Assembly (NCBI GenBank): GCA_964562455.1
Contig: CAZLTN010000017.1
Coordinates: 15,194 to 79,193 of the forward strand
Direction: 5' to 3'
DNA length: 64,000 bases
Source of the DNA: Ravibacter sp964562455
Lineage (GTDB): Bacteria > Bacteroidota > Bacteroidia > Cytophagales > Spirosomataceae
Under the pieces are notes generated by a model, which searched no databases, was not told the DNA's origin, and saw nothing but the letters and a program-made list of their open reading frames with translations. This document shows positions 25,677 to 33,366 of the stretch, one piece after another (the stretch's first letter is position 1; each line of letters starts with the position of its first letter). The translations under genes and the position numbers were made by a program.

Positions 25677-26561
25677 ATGGTAGATTATAATCCCAAAGAA
25701 TGGGTAAGAATCATTTTTTCAATTCATAAGGCAGATACGCTGCGGAAGCTTTTTCCACTGCTTATTTTTATCTTTCTCTATACCTGTACCTTTGCCTATC
25801 TTGTGCTTTCCTATTGGCGGATAGGAGAGACAGCAGATTTGCGGAACCTGTCCGTTATCCATTCACTGCTGGGGTTCGTAATCTCTCTCCTGCTGGTTTT
25901 CAGGACCAACACCGCGTACGACAGATGGTGGGAGGGGCGCAAGCAATGGGGAAGCCTGATCAATGTGAGTCGTAACCTCGCAATGAAGCTCAATTATCTA
26001 CTCGCTGATGTTTCTCCCGAGGAACGCCTTTATTTCGAGAAGATGATAGGCAACTACTGTGTCGCGCTGAAAAATCATCTCCGGAAGACCAACTTTCATC
26101 ATGAGTACGAGCATATCGAGACTTTTCCTATTAAGAGGATCGGAGACGATACACATATCCCGAATCACCTGATGAACCTGATCCTGGGGAGGATACACGA
26201 TCTTCACAGGAAAGGGGTTCTCCTGGGGGAACATTTAATTATTCTTGACAGCGAATTAAGACAGTTTACGGAGATTTGCGGTGCATGTGAAAGAATCAAA
26301 AATTCTCCGATCCCCTATTCCTACAGCTCGTTCCTGAAGAAATTCATTATGATCTACTGCTTTTCTCTTCCGGTAGGTTATATCTTCAGCCTGCATTACC
26401 TGATTATCCCGTTTGTCGTTTTCGTCTTCTACGTTTTAGCCAGCCTTGAAGTGATAGCCGAGGAAATAGAAGACCCGTTCGGTAGCGACGCCAATGATCT
26501 GCCGCTCGACAGAATGTGTGAAACGATAAAGAAATCGCTGAAGGAAATTTTAGGAGTATAG
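25677..26561 (+). CDS. Bestrophin-family anion channel (UPF0187)
   Basis: The 294-residue protein matches the bestrophin-like family: an N-terminal amphipathic start (NPKEWVRIIFSIHKADTL), then membrane helices at about 25-45 and 60-78 and two near 225-260. The conserved segments LVFRTNTAYDRWWEGRKQWG and IEDPFGSDANDLPLD are present. Bacterial homologues form pentameric chloride or other anion channels in the inner membrane. It sits alone between tyrS and the transposon target region. Confidence 0.9.
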   Translation: MVDYNPKEWVRIIFSIHKADTLRKLFPLLIFIFLYTCTFAYLVLSYWRIGETADLRNLSVIHSLLGFVISLLLVFRTNTAYDRWWEGRKQWGSLINVSRNLAMKLNYLLADVSPEERLYFEKMIGNYCVALKNHLRKTNFHHEYEHIETFPIKRIGDDTHIPNHLMNLILGRIHDLHRKGVLLGEHLIILDSELRQFTEICGACERIKNSPIPYSYSSFLKKFIMIYCFSLPVGYIFSLHYLIIPFVVFVFYVLASLEVIAEEIEDPFGSDANDLPLDRMCETIKKSLKEILGV

Positions 26562-26854
26562 TCTCTTCCGGTAAGTCCGGTATTGCTAGACAGCTTTTAC
26601 TTTCTATTACTGACCGGATTACATTTCAACAGGTTATCCGGTGCATTTTTGAAATAGGACTTTAATGGGGCCGGACAGATGATTTAAGTCATTTTTAAAT
26701 AAGACAAAAGCTTCTTTTTTTTCTTAATCGTCTGTCTACTTTTGCTTTGAGGAAAAGAAACGAGAAAGCCGTACAAATCGTAGGAAAGCTGATAGCGGGT
26801 ACCGGAAGTTGTCCGGATATAGAATGACCGCTTTTGAAAAGAAAGAAAAAATTT
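26562..26854 (+). promoter_or_regulatory. Leader region upstream of the transposon, likely original nirK promoter
   Basis: About 290 bases without an ORF. It contains a near-perfect dyad ATGATTTAAGTCAT (26679-26692), similar in form to Crp/Fnr-type sites, and a -7 box TACTTTTG (26737-26744). The dyad centre lies about 62 bases before the predicted start, the class I activator spacing. The next plus-strand host gene is nirK, now 3.5 kb away because of the insertion. The region ends in the target-site copy AAAAATTT (26847-26854). Confidence 0.45.
26847..26854. repeat. Target-site duplication, left copy
   Basis: AAAAATTT adjoins the left inverted repeat and recurs exactly at 30399-30406. Confidence 0.85.
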
Positions 26855-26881
26855 GGTAATTATATACTTGGATGTACCAAA
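26855..26881 (+). repeat. Left terminal inverted repeat
   Basis: A 27-base repeat beginning GGTAATTATATACTT and ending ATGTACCAAA. It matches the complement of the right end with mismatches only at positions 3, 16 and 17. The -33 element of the transposase promoter lies inside it. Confidence 0.85.
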
Positions 26882-26898
26882 AATTTTGTTTATCTTTG
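26868..26898 (+). promoter_or_regulatory. Transposase promoter overlapping the left inverted repeat
   Basis: TTG (26868-26870), 20 bases, then TATCTTTG (26891-26898) fits the Bacteroidota consensus. The start would be near 26904, about 18 bases before the ATG at 26922. Because the -33 element is in the inverted repeat, bound transposase could repress its own gene. Confidence 0.55.
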
Positions 26899-26921
26899 TT
26901 TAGGATAGCAAAATTAAGGAA

Positions 26922-27872
26922 ATGGAAGCTACATCGACCCAAATCAAGTTCAAATCCTTCTACCAAATGCTCGAGGTGTTACCTGACGAAAACACCTGTC
27001 GGTCATTCTTGGAGGATTTGCGATGGAACGGTAAACCGGTTTGCCCTCATTGCGGGTCAGTTAGTGAAAAGCACTATAAACTCAACAAAAAAAGCGTTTT
27101 TAGCGGCTTGTACAAGTGTAAGGACTGCCGGGAACGTTTCACTGTAACCATTGGGACGATGTTCGAGGGGTCGCACATGCCCCTTCGGAAATGGTTTATA
27201 GCTATCTATATCTTTACTACCCATAAGAAGGGGATCAGTTCTATTCAGTTGGGTAAAGATTTGGGTATTACCCAAAAAACGGCTTGGTTTGTATTATCCC
27301 GGCTCCGTGAAAACTTCGGACATGACAGCGAGGTAAAATTTGAGGGTATTGTTCAAGCCGATGAATCTTTTGTAGGAGGCAAGAACAAGAACCGGCATAA
27401 AGATAAAAGGATAGCAGAGGCGCAAGGTCGGAGTACTAAGGATAAAACCCCTGTATTCGGCATGGCTAACGATGGTAAAGTTTATACACAGGTTATCCCG
27501 GATACAAAGGCAACGACTTTAAAACCGATCATTGAGAAAATGGTAAAAAAGGGTACTATCGTGGTAACTGATGAATGGCCGGGTTATAGCGGGCTGTCAA
27601 AGGACTACGATCATAACGTGGTTAATCATCGTGGCGATGAGTTTAAGACAGAGAGCGGTTTGCATAATAACTCCATCGAAGGCTTTTGGAGCCATTTAAA
27701 GCGTGGGTTGTATGGTATTTATCACCAGGCCAGCGCAAAGCACTTAGGTAAATATTGCAATGAGTTTTCTTTTAGGTACAATATTAGGAAGGTTTCGGAT
27801 GTTGAAAAGTTTAATCTAGCTTTGGCACGGGCTGAAACCCGGATGACATATAAGGAGTTGATACAGAAATGA
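26922..27872 (+). CDS. IS1595-family transposase
   Basis: The 316-residue protein has an N-terminal zinc ribbon (CPHCGS near residue 46 and CKDC near 71), a helix-turn-helix region (ISSIQLGKDLGITQKTAWFVL, about 105-125) and the ISXO2-like DDE domain. Acidic catalytic candidates are seen in VQADESFVGG, VTDEWPGYSG and the NNSIEGFWSHLKRGLYG block (Asn-Glu variant of the last residue). It cuts and joins the element's ends. Its stop codon overlaps the next start (ATGA at 27869-27872), so the passenger genes are probably translated from the same transcript. No frameshift is seen. Confidence 0.92.
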   Translation: MEATSTQIKFKSFYQMLEVLPDENTCRSFLEDLRWNGKPVCPHCGSVSEKHYKLNKKSVFSGLYKCKDCRERFTVTIGTMFEGSHMPLRKWFIAIYIFTTHKKGISSIQLGKDLGITQKTAWFVLSRLRENFGHDSEVKFEGIVQADESFVGGKNKNRHKDKRIAEAQGRSTKDKTPVFGMANDGKVYTQVIPDTKATTLKPIIEKMVKKGTIVVTDEWPGYSGLSKDYDHNVVNHRGDEFKTESGLHNNSIEGFWSHLKRGLYGIYHQASAKHLGKYCNEFSFRYNIRKVSDVEKFNLALARAETRMTYKELIQK

Positions 27873-29719
27873 GCATTAATGAGCGCAAGACAGAGAGGAT
27901 CGTAAGCCAGCACTTTTACAGTGATCCATACAAAAAAGTCCTCGTTGAAGAGCAAAAATCTGATATTCCTAAAGTAAGTAAATTACTAAGATACGCTTCA
28001 AAAAAAGGAGGTGGTCGGGGATATCCCGAGTTTATAGTTACATTTAAAGAATGTCCCGGATTTATAATTGTTATTGAATGCAAAGGGGACGTAACCAAAC
28101 ATCAAAGTAAAACTTTAGACAAATATGCGGACTTTGCTGTAGATGGAGCTTTGCTATATTCCTCATTTCTTTCTAAGGAATTTGATGTGTTATCTATAGC
28201 AGTAAGTGGTCAGATATTATCAGAATTGCGGGTATCTCATTACTTGCAATTGAAGGAAGAATCCGTAGCAACTGAGTTTGATTTGGACAATAAATTGCTT
28301 AATTATGAAAATTATTTACAGGCATATCTTACAAGCCCACAAAAGCATAGACAGGATTATTATGCACTAATGGCATATTGTAAAACGCTTAATAGTAAAC
28401 TTCAAAGCCATAATATTTTAGCCAATCAGCGTGGCTTATTACTGAGTAGCATATTAATATCTCTTGACAATAAGGCGTTTGTAAAATCATATAACGACAT
28501 TGAGGAGGCTCAAGTTTTGGCGGATAGGTTGGTGGATACCGTTGTGGTTGAACTAAAAAAGACGCTTCCCCCAAAGAAGGTTGATAACTTAAATGTTCAA
28601 TTTAGCTTTATTCGTTCAGATGCTACCTTATCCGAGAAAAAAAATCCGCTAACTGGTCAAAATATATTGGCAGAACTAATAGACGATATAGATCAAAACG
28701 TCAATTCCTATATACAAACATATAAATATTTCGACGTTTTAGGTCAATTATATGTTGAGTTTTTAAGCTATGCTAATGCAGATTCTAGCTTAGGAATTGT
28801 CCTTACACCTCCGCATATCACACAATTATTTAGTGAGTTGGCTTTTGTAAATAAGGATAGTATAGTCTATGACAATTGTACGGGGACTGCCGGCTTTTTG
28901 ATAAGCGCAATGCGCTCAATGGTTATGGATGCTAAAAATGATATTAGTAAAATTAAGCAAATTAAAGAACACCAGTTAATAGGAGTCGAGTTTAGTTCAC
29001 ACATTTATGCCTTGGCGGCCACAAATATGTATATTCATAAAGATGGAAAATCTAATATTATACATGGAGATTGCTTTGATGTTAATATTGTTGAGACAAT
29101 AAAGGAATATAAGCCGACGGTCGGAATGTTAAATCCTCCATATCCAACTGATAAGAAGGCTGGAATTAACGAGTTTGAATTTATACTCAATAATTTAGAG
29201 TGTCTACAGCCAAATGGTATATGCGTGGCTATTATTCCTATGGAAAGAGTTATATCTTCAAAAAGAACTACCATCGACCTGAAAAAACGTATTTTAGAAA
29301 AACACACGTTAGAGGCGGCTATGTCAATGCCTGATGATCTGTTTTATAATACTGACAATGGCGTAGTGACTGCAATAGTTGTGTTTAGAGCACATGTACC
29401 ACATAATCCCAACAAGGAAACATATTTTGGATACTGGAAAGATGATGGTTTTGAAAAGAAAAAAAATAAAGGTCGTATAGATGCTTATGACAAATGGGAT
29501 TCAATAAAAGATCATTGGGTGGATACTTATATTAATAGGAAAAATATTCCAGGATTAAGTATCACAAAAAAAGTAACTGCCGAAGATGAATGGTGTGCGG
29601 AGGCTTATATTGAGACTGATTATGATACAATGAATACCAATGATTTTCAAAAAAAGATTGCGAATTATGTTTCTTTTTTGTTGACTAGCAGCATTCCAGA
29701 TAAACCGGCTTTTGCATGA
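27869..29719 (+). CDS. Fused restriction nuclease and N6-adenine DNA methyltransferase
   Basis: The 616-residue protein combines two activities. Near the N-terminus, P53-E54 and E70-C71-K72 form a PD-(D/E)XK-type nuclease motif. A helical middle is followed by a type I-like methyltransferase core: TPPHITQLFSEL (about 313-324, motif X-like), the S-adenosylmethionine motif DNCTGTAGF (335-343) and the catalytic NPPY (422-425). The arrangement resembles the A subunit of BcgI-type (type IIB) enzymes, where one chain cuts and methylates and a separate subunit recognises DNA. It is AT-rich, follows the transposase with an ATGA overlap, and precedes its specificity subunit with another. Whether the nuclease is active cannot be told from sequence. 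Confidence 0.8.
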   Translation: MSINERKTERIVSQHFYSDPYKKVLVEEQKSDIPKVSKLLRYASKKGGGRGYPEFIVTFKECPGFIIVIECKGDVTKHQSKTLDKYADFAVDGALLYSSFLSKEFDVLSIAVSGQILSELRVSHYLQLKEESVATEFDLDNKLLNYENYLQAYLTSPQKHRQDYYALMAYCKTLNSKLQSHNILANQRGLLLSSILISLDNKAFVKSYNDIEEAQVLADRLVDTVVVELKKTLPPKKVDNLNVQFSFIRSDATLSEKKNPLTGQNILAELIDDIDQNVNSYIQTYKYFDVLGQLYVEFLSYANADSSLGIVLTPPHITQLFSELAFVNKDSIVYDNCTGTAGFLISAMRSMVMDAKNDISKIKQIKEHQLIGVEFSSHIYALAATNMYIHKDGKSNIIHGDCFDVNIVETIKEYKPTVGMLNPPYPTDKKAGINEFEFILNNLECLQPNGICVAIIPMERVISSKRTTIDLKKRILEKHTLEAAMSMPDDLFYNTDNGVVTAIVVFRAHVPHNPNKETYFGYWKDDGFEKKKNKGRIDAYDKWDSIKDHWVDTYINRKNIPGLSITKKVTAEDEWCAEAYIETDYDTMNTNDFQKKIANYVSFLLTSSIPDKPAFA

Positions 29720-30339
29720 GAGACTTAGTTACAATATCAAAAATATTTGAAGTATACTATGGTGTAAACCTCGAATTAGTAAATCTTGACCAATGTAATA
29801 TAGACGATCCGGATGCTATTTCTTTCGTTTCAAGAACGGAAAATAATAATGGTGTTTCAGCTATAGTTAAAAGGATAAAGGGAGTAGAACCAAATCCAGC
29901 GCACACGATTTCAGTTGCAGGTGGAGGTTCAGTATTGTCTTCTTTTTATCAGCCACACCCGTATTACAGCGGCAGAGATTTATATTATTTAACACCAAAA
30001 ATCCAATTAAATCCGATTGAAATGCTTTTCTATGCGTATTGTATAGAGTTAAATAAATATAAGTATAACTACGGACGACAAGCAAATAGAACACTCAGAG
30101 ATATTTTGATACCAAGTTACATGCCAAACAGTTTTCGAGGCTTAGAAAAAAACATTATAACGAAATTAGGGGACATATCTAACAATGTTTTATCTATCCA
30201 ATATAAAACAGAGCCACAACCCCTCACACCAAGGGAAAAGCGTAAAGCCCTTACTGACGAGGAATTGGTTCAAAAGTACGAAAGTGGCGGTATAGACTTG
30301 AACAAAACCTTAAAGCCAGTTATTAATGTCAAAAAGTGA
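29716..30339 (+). CDS. Single-TRD specificity subunit (HsdS-like)
   Basis: The 207-residue protein looks like half of a type I S subunit: one target-recognition domain (about 1-135) containing VGGGSVLSSFYQP-like strands and the signature GRQANRTLRDILIP (120-133), then one helical segment (about 140-165) and a disordered basic tail. Full S subunits have two recognition domains and are about twice as long. Half-size ones can work as dimers that read a palindromic bipartite site. It starts four bases inside the methyltransferase gene's end (ATGA), and is the last gene of the transposon. The exact recognition site cannot be inferred. Confidence 0.75.
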   Translation: MRDLVTISKIFEVYYGVNLELVNLDQCNIDDPDAISFVSRTENNNGVSAIVKRIKGVEPNPAHTISVAGGGSVLSSFYQPHPYYSGRDLYYLTPKIQLNPIEMLFYAYCIELNKYKYNYGRQANRTLRDILIPSYMPNSFRGLEKNIITKLGDISNNVLSIQYKTEPQPLTPREKRKALTDEELVQKYESGGIDLNKTLKPVINVKK

Positions 30340-30371
30340 CATTGAAACGCGAGAGTGAGTTTATTGATGGA

Positions 30372-30398
30372 TTTGGTACATAGAAGTATATAATTGCC
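30372..30398 (-). repeat. Right terminal inverted repeat
   Basis: The complement of the left end, with three mismatches in 27 positions. It begins GGCAATTATATACTT on the minus strand and lies 32 bases after the specificity gene. Confidence 0.85.
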
Positions 30399-30406
30399 AA
30401 AAATTT
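30399..30406. repeat. Target-site duplication, right copy
   Basis: AAAAATTT, identical to 26847-26854. Between here and nirK (70 bases) I see no TAnnTTTG box. Confidence 0.85.
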
Positions 30407-30475
30407 TACCCAAAAAAAGGACTTTTTAGTCTTTTACTGCAAATGATTACCAGTTACCCAATTATAACTATAACG

Positions 30476-31930
30476 ATGAAAGCGACGATCCTAAATGCAA
30501 TGTGTCTTGCCATGGCTCTATCAGGGCTGTATGGTTGCAGGCAAAAAAATGACGATGGCGAGGAAAATATTTCAGCCAAAGCCGTACGCATGCAAGTAGA
30601 AAACCAACCGGTAAAAGCTGAGCTTACAGCTCCTCCCCTGGTGCCGAAGCCAGTAGGAAACCGGGCTCCTCAAAAGCTCATTGTCGACATGGAAATAATA
30701 GAGGAGGAAGGCGAGCTTGCCGATGGGGTGCGTTACGTCTTCTGGACTTTCGGAGGGACTGTTCCCGGGTCTTTTATTCGTGGGCGGGTAGGCGATGAGG
30801 TAGAGTTTACGCTGAAAAACCACCCGGACAATAAGCTGCCTCACAATATAGATCTGCATGCGGTAACCGGGCAGGGAGGAGGAGCAGAAGCGTCGTTTGT
30901 AGCTCCCGGCCATCAGAAAACGTTCAAATTCAAGCTTATAAACCCTGGGTTGTTTGTATATCACTGCGCAACGGCCCCGGTAGGGATGCACATCGGTAAC
31001 GGGATGTACGGCCTCATTCTGGTAGAGCCGGCAGGCGGATTGCCGAAGGTAGACCGGGAATATTATGTAATGCAGGGAGATTTCTATACAAAAGGAAAAC
31101 ACGGTGAACCAGGACTCCAACCGTTCGATATGCAGAAGGCATACGACGAGCACGCCGACTATGTTTTGTTTAACGGGAAAGTCGGAGCATTGACCGGGGA
31201 CAACCGGCTTGCCGCTAAAACCGGCGAGACTGTCAGGTTGTTTGTCGGGAACGGCGGGCCGAACCTTGTATCCTCTTTCCACGTAATAGGTGAGATTTTT
31301 GACAAGGTTTATATCGAAGGAGGCTCTGTCATTAACCGGAACGTACAGACGACCCTGATCCCGGCCGGGGGAGCAGCTATTGTTGAATTTAAAGTCGAAG
31401 TTCCGTCTAACCTGATATTAGTGGATCACGCTTTGTTCAGGACTTTTAACAAGGGAGCTCTGGGGATCCTGGAGGTAACCGGCGAGAAAAACCACCTCGT
31501 TTTTGAAGGAGAAGTACTGGAAGGTATCTACCAGCCTGAAGGGGCTACGATTCAAAACACCCCGGTAAGCGATGCTGCTGCCGAACCTGCCAAGCCCCTG
31601 ACCAAATCCGAGAAAATGCAGTTGGGACAAAGAATTTATAATACGGCTTGTTTTGCCTGCCATCAGCCCAATGGAGAGGGACTGGGAGAGGCCTTCCCGC
31701 CACTGGCCAAATCGGACTATCTTAATAAGGATGTAGAGCGTGCGATCACCACTGTTTTGAGAGGCTTGTCAGGAGAGATTACCGTCAACGGCAAGAAGTA
31801 TAACAGCCAGATGCCTGCACAGGTGCTCAATGACCAGGAAGTAGCCGGCGTACTGACATTTATCTACAACAACTGGGGTAATAACGGAACTGAAGTAACT
31901 GAAGAGCAGGTAAGAGCCCGGAGAAAATAA
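30476..31930 (+). CDS. nirK: Copper nitrite reductase with fused cytochrome c domain, lipoprotein
   Basis: The frame opens at 30443, but ATG 30476 starts a lipoprotein signal (MKATILNAMCLAMALSGLYGC, Cys21). Two cupredoxin domains follow (about 65-200 and 215-345). Copper ligands are visible: His in LPHNIDLHAV, the type 1 set in YHCATAPVGMHIGNGM, and the second-domain His in LVDHALFRTFNKG. A C-terminal monohaem cytochrome c (about 385-475) carries CFACH and a later Met in NSQMPAQV. The enzyme reduces nitrite to nitric oxide in the periplasm; the fused haem domain should deliver electrons. A nirV-like gene follows after 7 bases. Its promoter may have been cut off by the transposon. Confidence 0.93.
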   Translation: MKATILNAMCLAMALSGLYGCRQKNDDGEENISAKAVRMQVENQPVKAELTAPPLVPKPVGNRAPQKLIVDMEIIEEEGELADGVRYVFWTFGGTVPGSFIRGRVGDEVEFTLKNHPDNKLPHNIDLHAVTGQGGGAEASFVAPGHQKTFKFKLINPGLFVYHCATAPVGMHIGNGMYGLILVEPAGGLPKVDREYYVMQGDFYTKGKHGEPGLQPFDMQKAYDEHADYVLFNGKVGALTGDNRLAAKTGETVRLFVGNGGPNLVSSFHVIGEIFDKVYIEGGSVINRNVQTTLIPAGGAAIVEFKVEVPSNLILVDHALFRTFNKGALGILEVTGEKNHLVFEGEVLEGIYQPEGATIQNTPVSDAAAEPAKPLTKSEKMQLGQRIYNTACFACHQPNGEGLGEAFPPLAKSDYLNKDVERAITTVLRGLSGEITVNGKKYNSQMPAQVLNDQEVAGVLTFIYNNWGNNGTEVTEEQVRARRK

Positions 31931-31937
31931 AACAGCC

Positions 31938-32690
31938 ATGCGAACTGCGGTGCTTATATTTCTTGGTGCGTTGCTTGTCGGGAGTACCAACAGCCTGGCG
32001 CAAAACGGGATGTCCCGCGTGGAGGGCGGGAGATACGTTCCGATGTACGGCGCCGGGAAAAATGAAACAGTAGCCGTCGGGAGCTTTGAAATGGATAAGT
32101 TGCCTGTAACCAATGCTGATTTCCTGGCATTTGTGAAGCAATATCCGCGCTGGAAAAAATCGACGGTACCGCGACTTTTCGCAGATGCCGGTTATCTTAA
32201 AAACTGGACGGAGGATTTGTCTTTTCCTCCGTCCCTTGCCGAAGCTCCGGTTACGAATGTTTCCTGGTTTGCGGCAAAAGCGTATTGCGAATGCCAGGGT
32301 AAGCGACTGCCGACTACCCATGAATGGGAATTTGCAGCAATGGCAGGCTATAAGAGTAGGGATGAACGTCGCGACAGTCTTTTCTCTACCCGTATACTGG
32401 CAGCCTATGAAACTCCGAAAACTTATCTCAAACCTGTAGGGCAGTCGAGAGCAAATTATTGGGGGCTTTATAACCTGAACGAGCTTGTATGGGAATGGAC
32501 TTCAGATTTCGGGAGCATCATGATGTCGGGAGAGAACCGCAATTCCGATGCCCGGGACCTTTTCTGCGGCGCAGGGTCGCTCAATGCTACCGATCTTATG
32601 AACTATGCAGCGTTCATGAGGTATGCGTTTCGCGGCAGTATACAGGCCAGGTTTACTATTACCAATCTCGGTTTTCGCTGCGCCAGGTAA
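31938..32690 (+). CDS. nirV: Formylglycine-generating-enzyme-like protein, NirV-type
   Basis: This 250-residue protein has a signal peptide (cleavage near SLAQ, residue 22) and a SUMF1/FGE-type fold: MSRVEGGRYVPM, FEMDKLPVTNADFLAFV, APVTNVSWFAAKAYCECQG, KRLPTTHEWEFAAMAG and a closing FRGSIQARFTITNLGFRCAR. Proteins of this type directly downstream of nirK are called NirV and may help mature or associate with the copper reductase; their precise role is not established. It lies 7 bases after nirK in an obvious operon. Confidence 0.85.
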   Translation: MRTAVLIFLGALLVGSTNSLAQNGMSRVEGGRYVPMYGAGKNETVAVGSFEMDKLPVTNADFLAFVKQYPRWKKSTVPRLFADAGYLKNWTEDLSFPPSLAEAPVTNVSWFAAKAYCECQGKRLPTTHEWEFAAMAGYKSRDERRDSLFSTRILAAYETPKTYLKPVGQSRANYWGLYNLNELVWEWTSDFGSIMMSGENRNSDARDLFCGAGSLNATDLMNYAAFMRYAFRGSIQARFTITNLGFRCAR

Positions 32691-32698
32691 CTTGTACA

Positions 32699-32715
32699 GC
32701 CGCAAGGCGTGCGGC
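32699..32715 (+). terminator. Short hairpin between nirV-like and sco-like genes
   Basis: GCCGCA (32699-32704) and TGCGGC (32710-32715) pair over a 5-base loop, followed by CTTTCTGTT. It could terminate or attenuate transcription before the Sco gene. Confidence 0.4.
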
Positions 32716-32769
32716 CTTTCTGTTATAAGGTAATAGTCTATCTGACAGCCTATTATATATTTTACACAT

Positions 32770-33366
32770 ATGAAACCATTCTTTTTTGCTGTTTGCTGCG
32801 CATTGATTGCAGCTTGTTCCGGAACCTCGGGAAAGGACGAAGAGGCTGCCGGAAAATCCGCGGACGTTGAAGAAATCGACGATATGTCGATCTACCAGCT
32901 TACTTCTTCCTGGCAAACGCAGGACGGTAACGAAATAACATGGAGCGACCTGGAAGGAGAGGTACTGGTAACCGTGATGATCTATACTTCCTGTAAAGCC
33001 GCATGTCCCAGGCTGGTTGCAGACATGAAGAACCTGGAGGGGAAAATAGGAAAAACCGCTGCCCCGGTGAAGTATATCCTGGTAAGTATCGACCCGGAAA
33101 CAGATACACCCGAACGTCTGAAAGAGTTTGCCAGGCTTAACAACATGGAGGGGGATCAGTGGCTTTTTCTGCGCAGTACAGAAGACAATACCCGGGAATT
33201 TGCCAACGTAATGGCAGTGAAATATGCCAGGATTTCACCGCTGGATTTTTCCCACTCCAACATCATCTCCGTTTTTGACAGGAAAGGAACGATGGTGCAC
33301 CAGATGGAAGGTCTGGCGGTCAATAACGATCAGACTATTGAAGCAATATTGACAGCATCGAAATGA
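32770..33366 (+). CDS. Sco1/SenC-family copper chaperone, lipoprotein
   Basis: The 198-residue protein has a lipoprotein signal (LIAAC, Cys16) and a thioredoxin-like fold with the copper motif TSCKAACP (CxxxC, about residues 75-82) and the third ligand His in DFSHSNII (about 157). Sco proteins carry copper to, or keep thiols reduced in, copper sites such as cytochrome oxidase or nitrous-oxide/nitrite reductases. Beside nirK it may supply copper to that enzyme. The next gene overlaps its stop codon by four bases (ATGA), so these are coupled. Confidence 0.9.
   Translation: MKPFFFAVCCALIAACSGTSGKDEEAAGKSADVEEIDDMSIYQLTSSWQTQDGNEITWSDLEGEVLVTVMIYTSCKAACPRLVADMKNLEGKIGKTAAPVKYILVSIDPETDTPERLKEFARLNNMEGDQWLFLRSTEDNTREFANVMAVKYARISPLDFSHSNIISVFDRKGTMVHQMEGLAVNNDQTIEAILTASK

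Larger units (their letters stand above)
26855..30398 (+). mobile_element. IS1595-family transposon carrying a restriction-modification module
   Basis: The element is bounded by imperfect inverted repeats of 27 bases (26855-26881 and 30372-30398), identical at 24 positions and both starting GG(T/C)AATTATATACTT. An exact 8-base duplication AAAAATTT lies directly outside each end (26847-26854 and 30399-30406); 8 bases is the size known for IS1595. Inside are a full-length transposase and two passenger genes on the same strand, each overlapping the previous stop by ATGA. The element is 3,544 bases long, much more AT-rich than its surroundings, and looks intact. Some IS1595 members are known to carry passenger genes. 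Confidence 0.9.

Noticed and set aside
27869..30339. Complete type I restriction system
   Set aside because: There is no separate HsdR helicase-translocase gene; the nuclease motif is inside the methyltransferase protein and the specificity subunit is half length.
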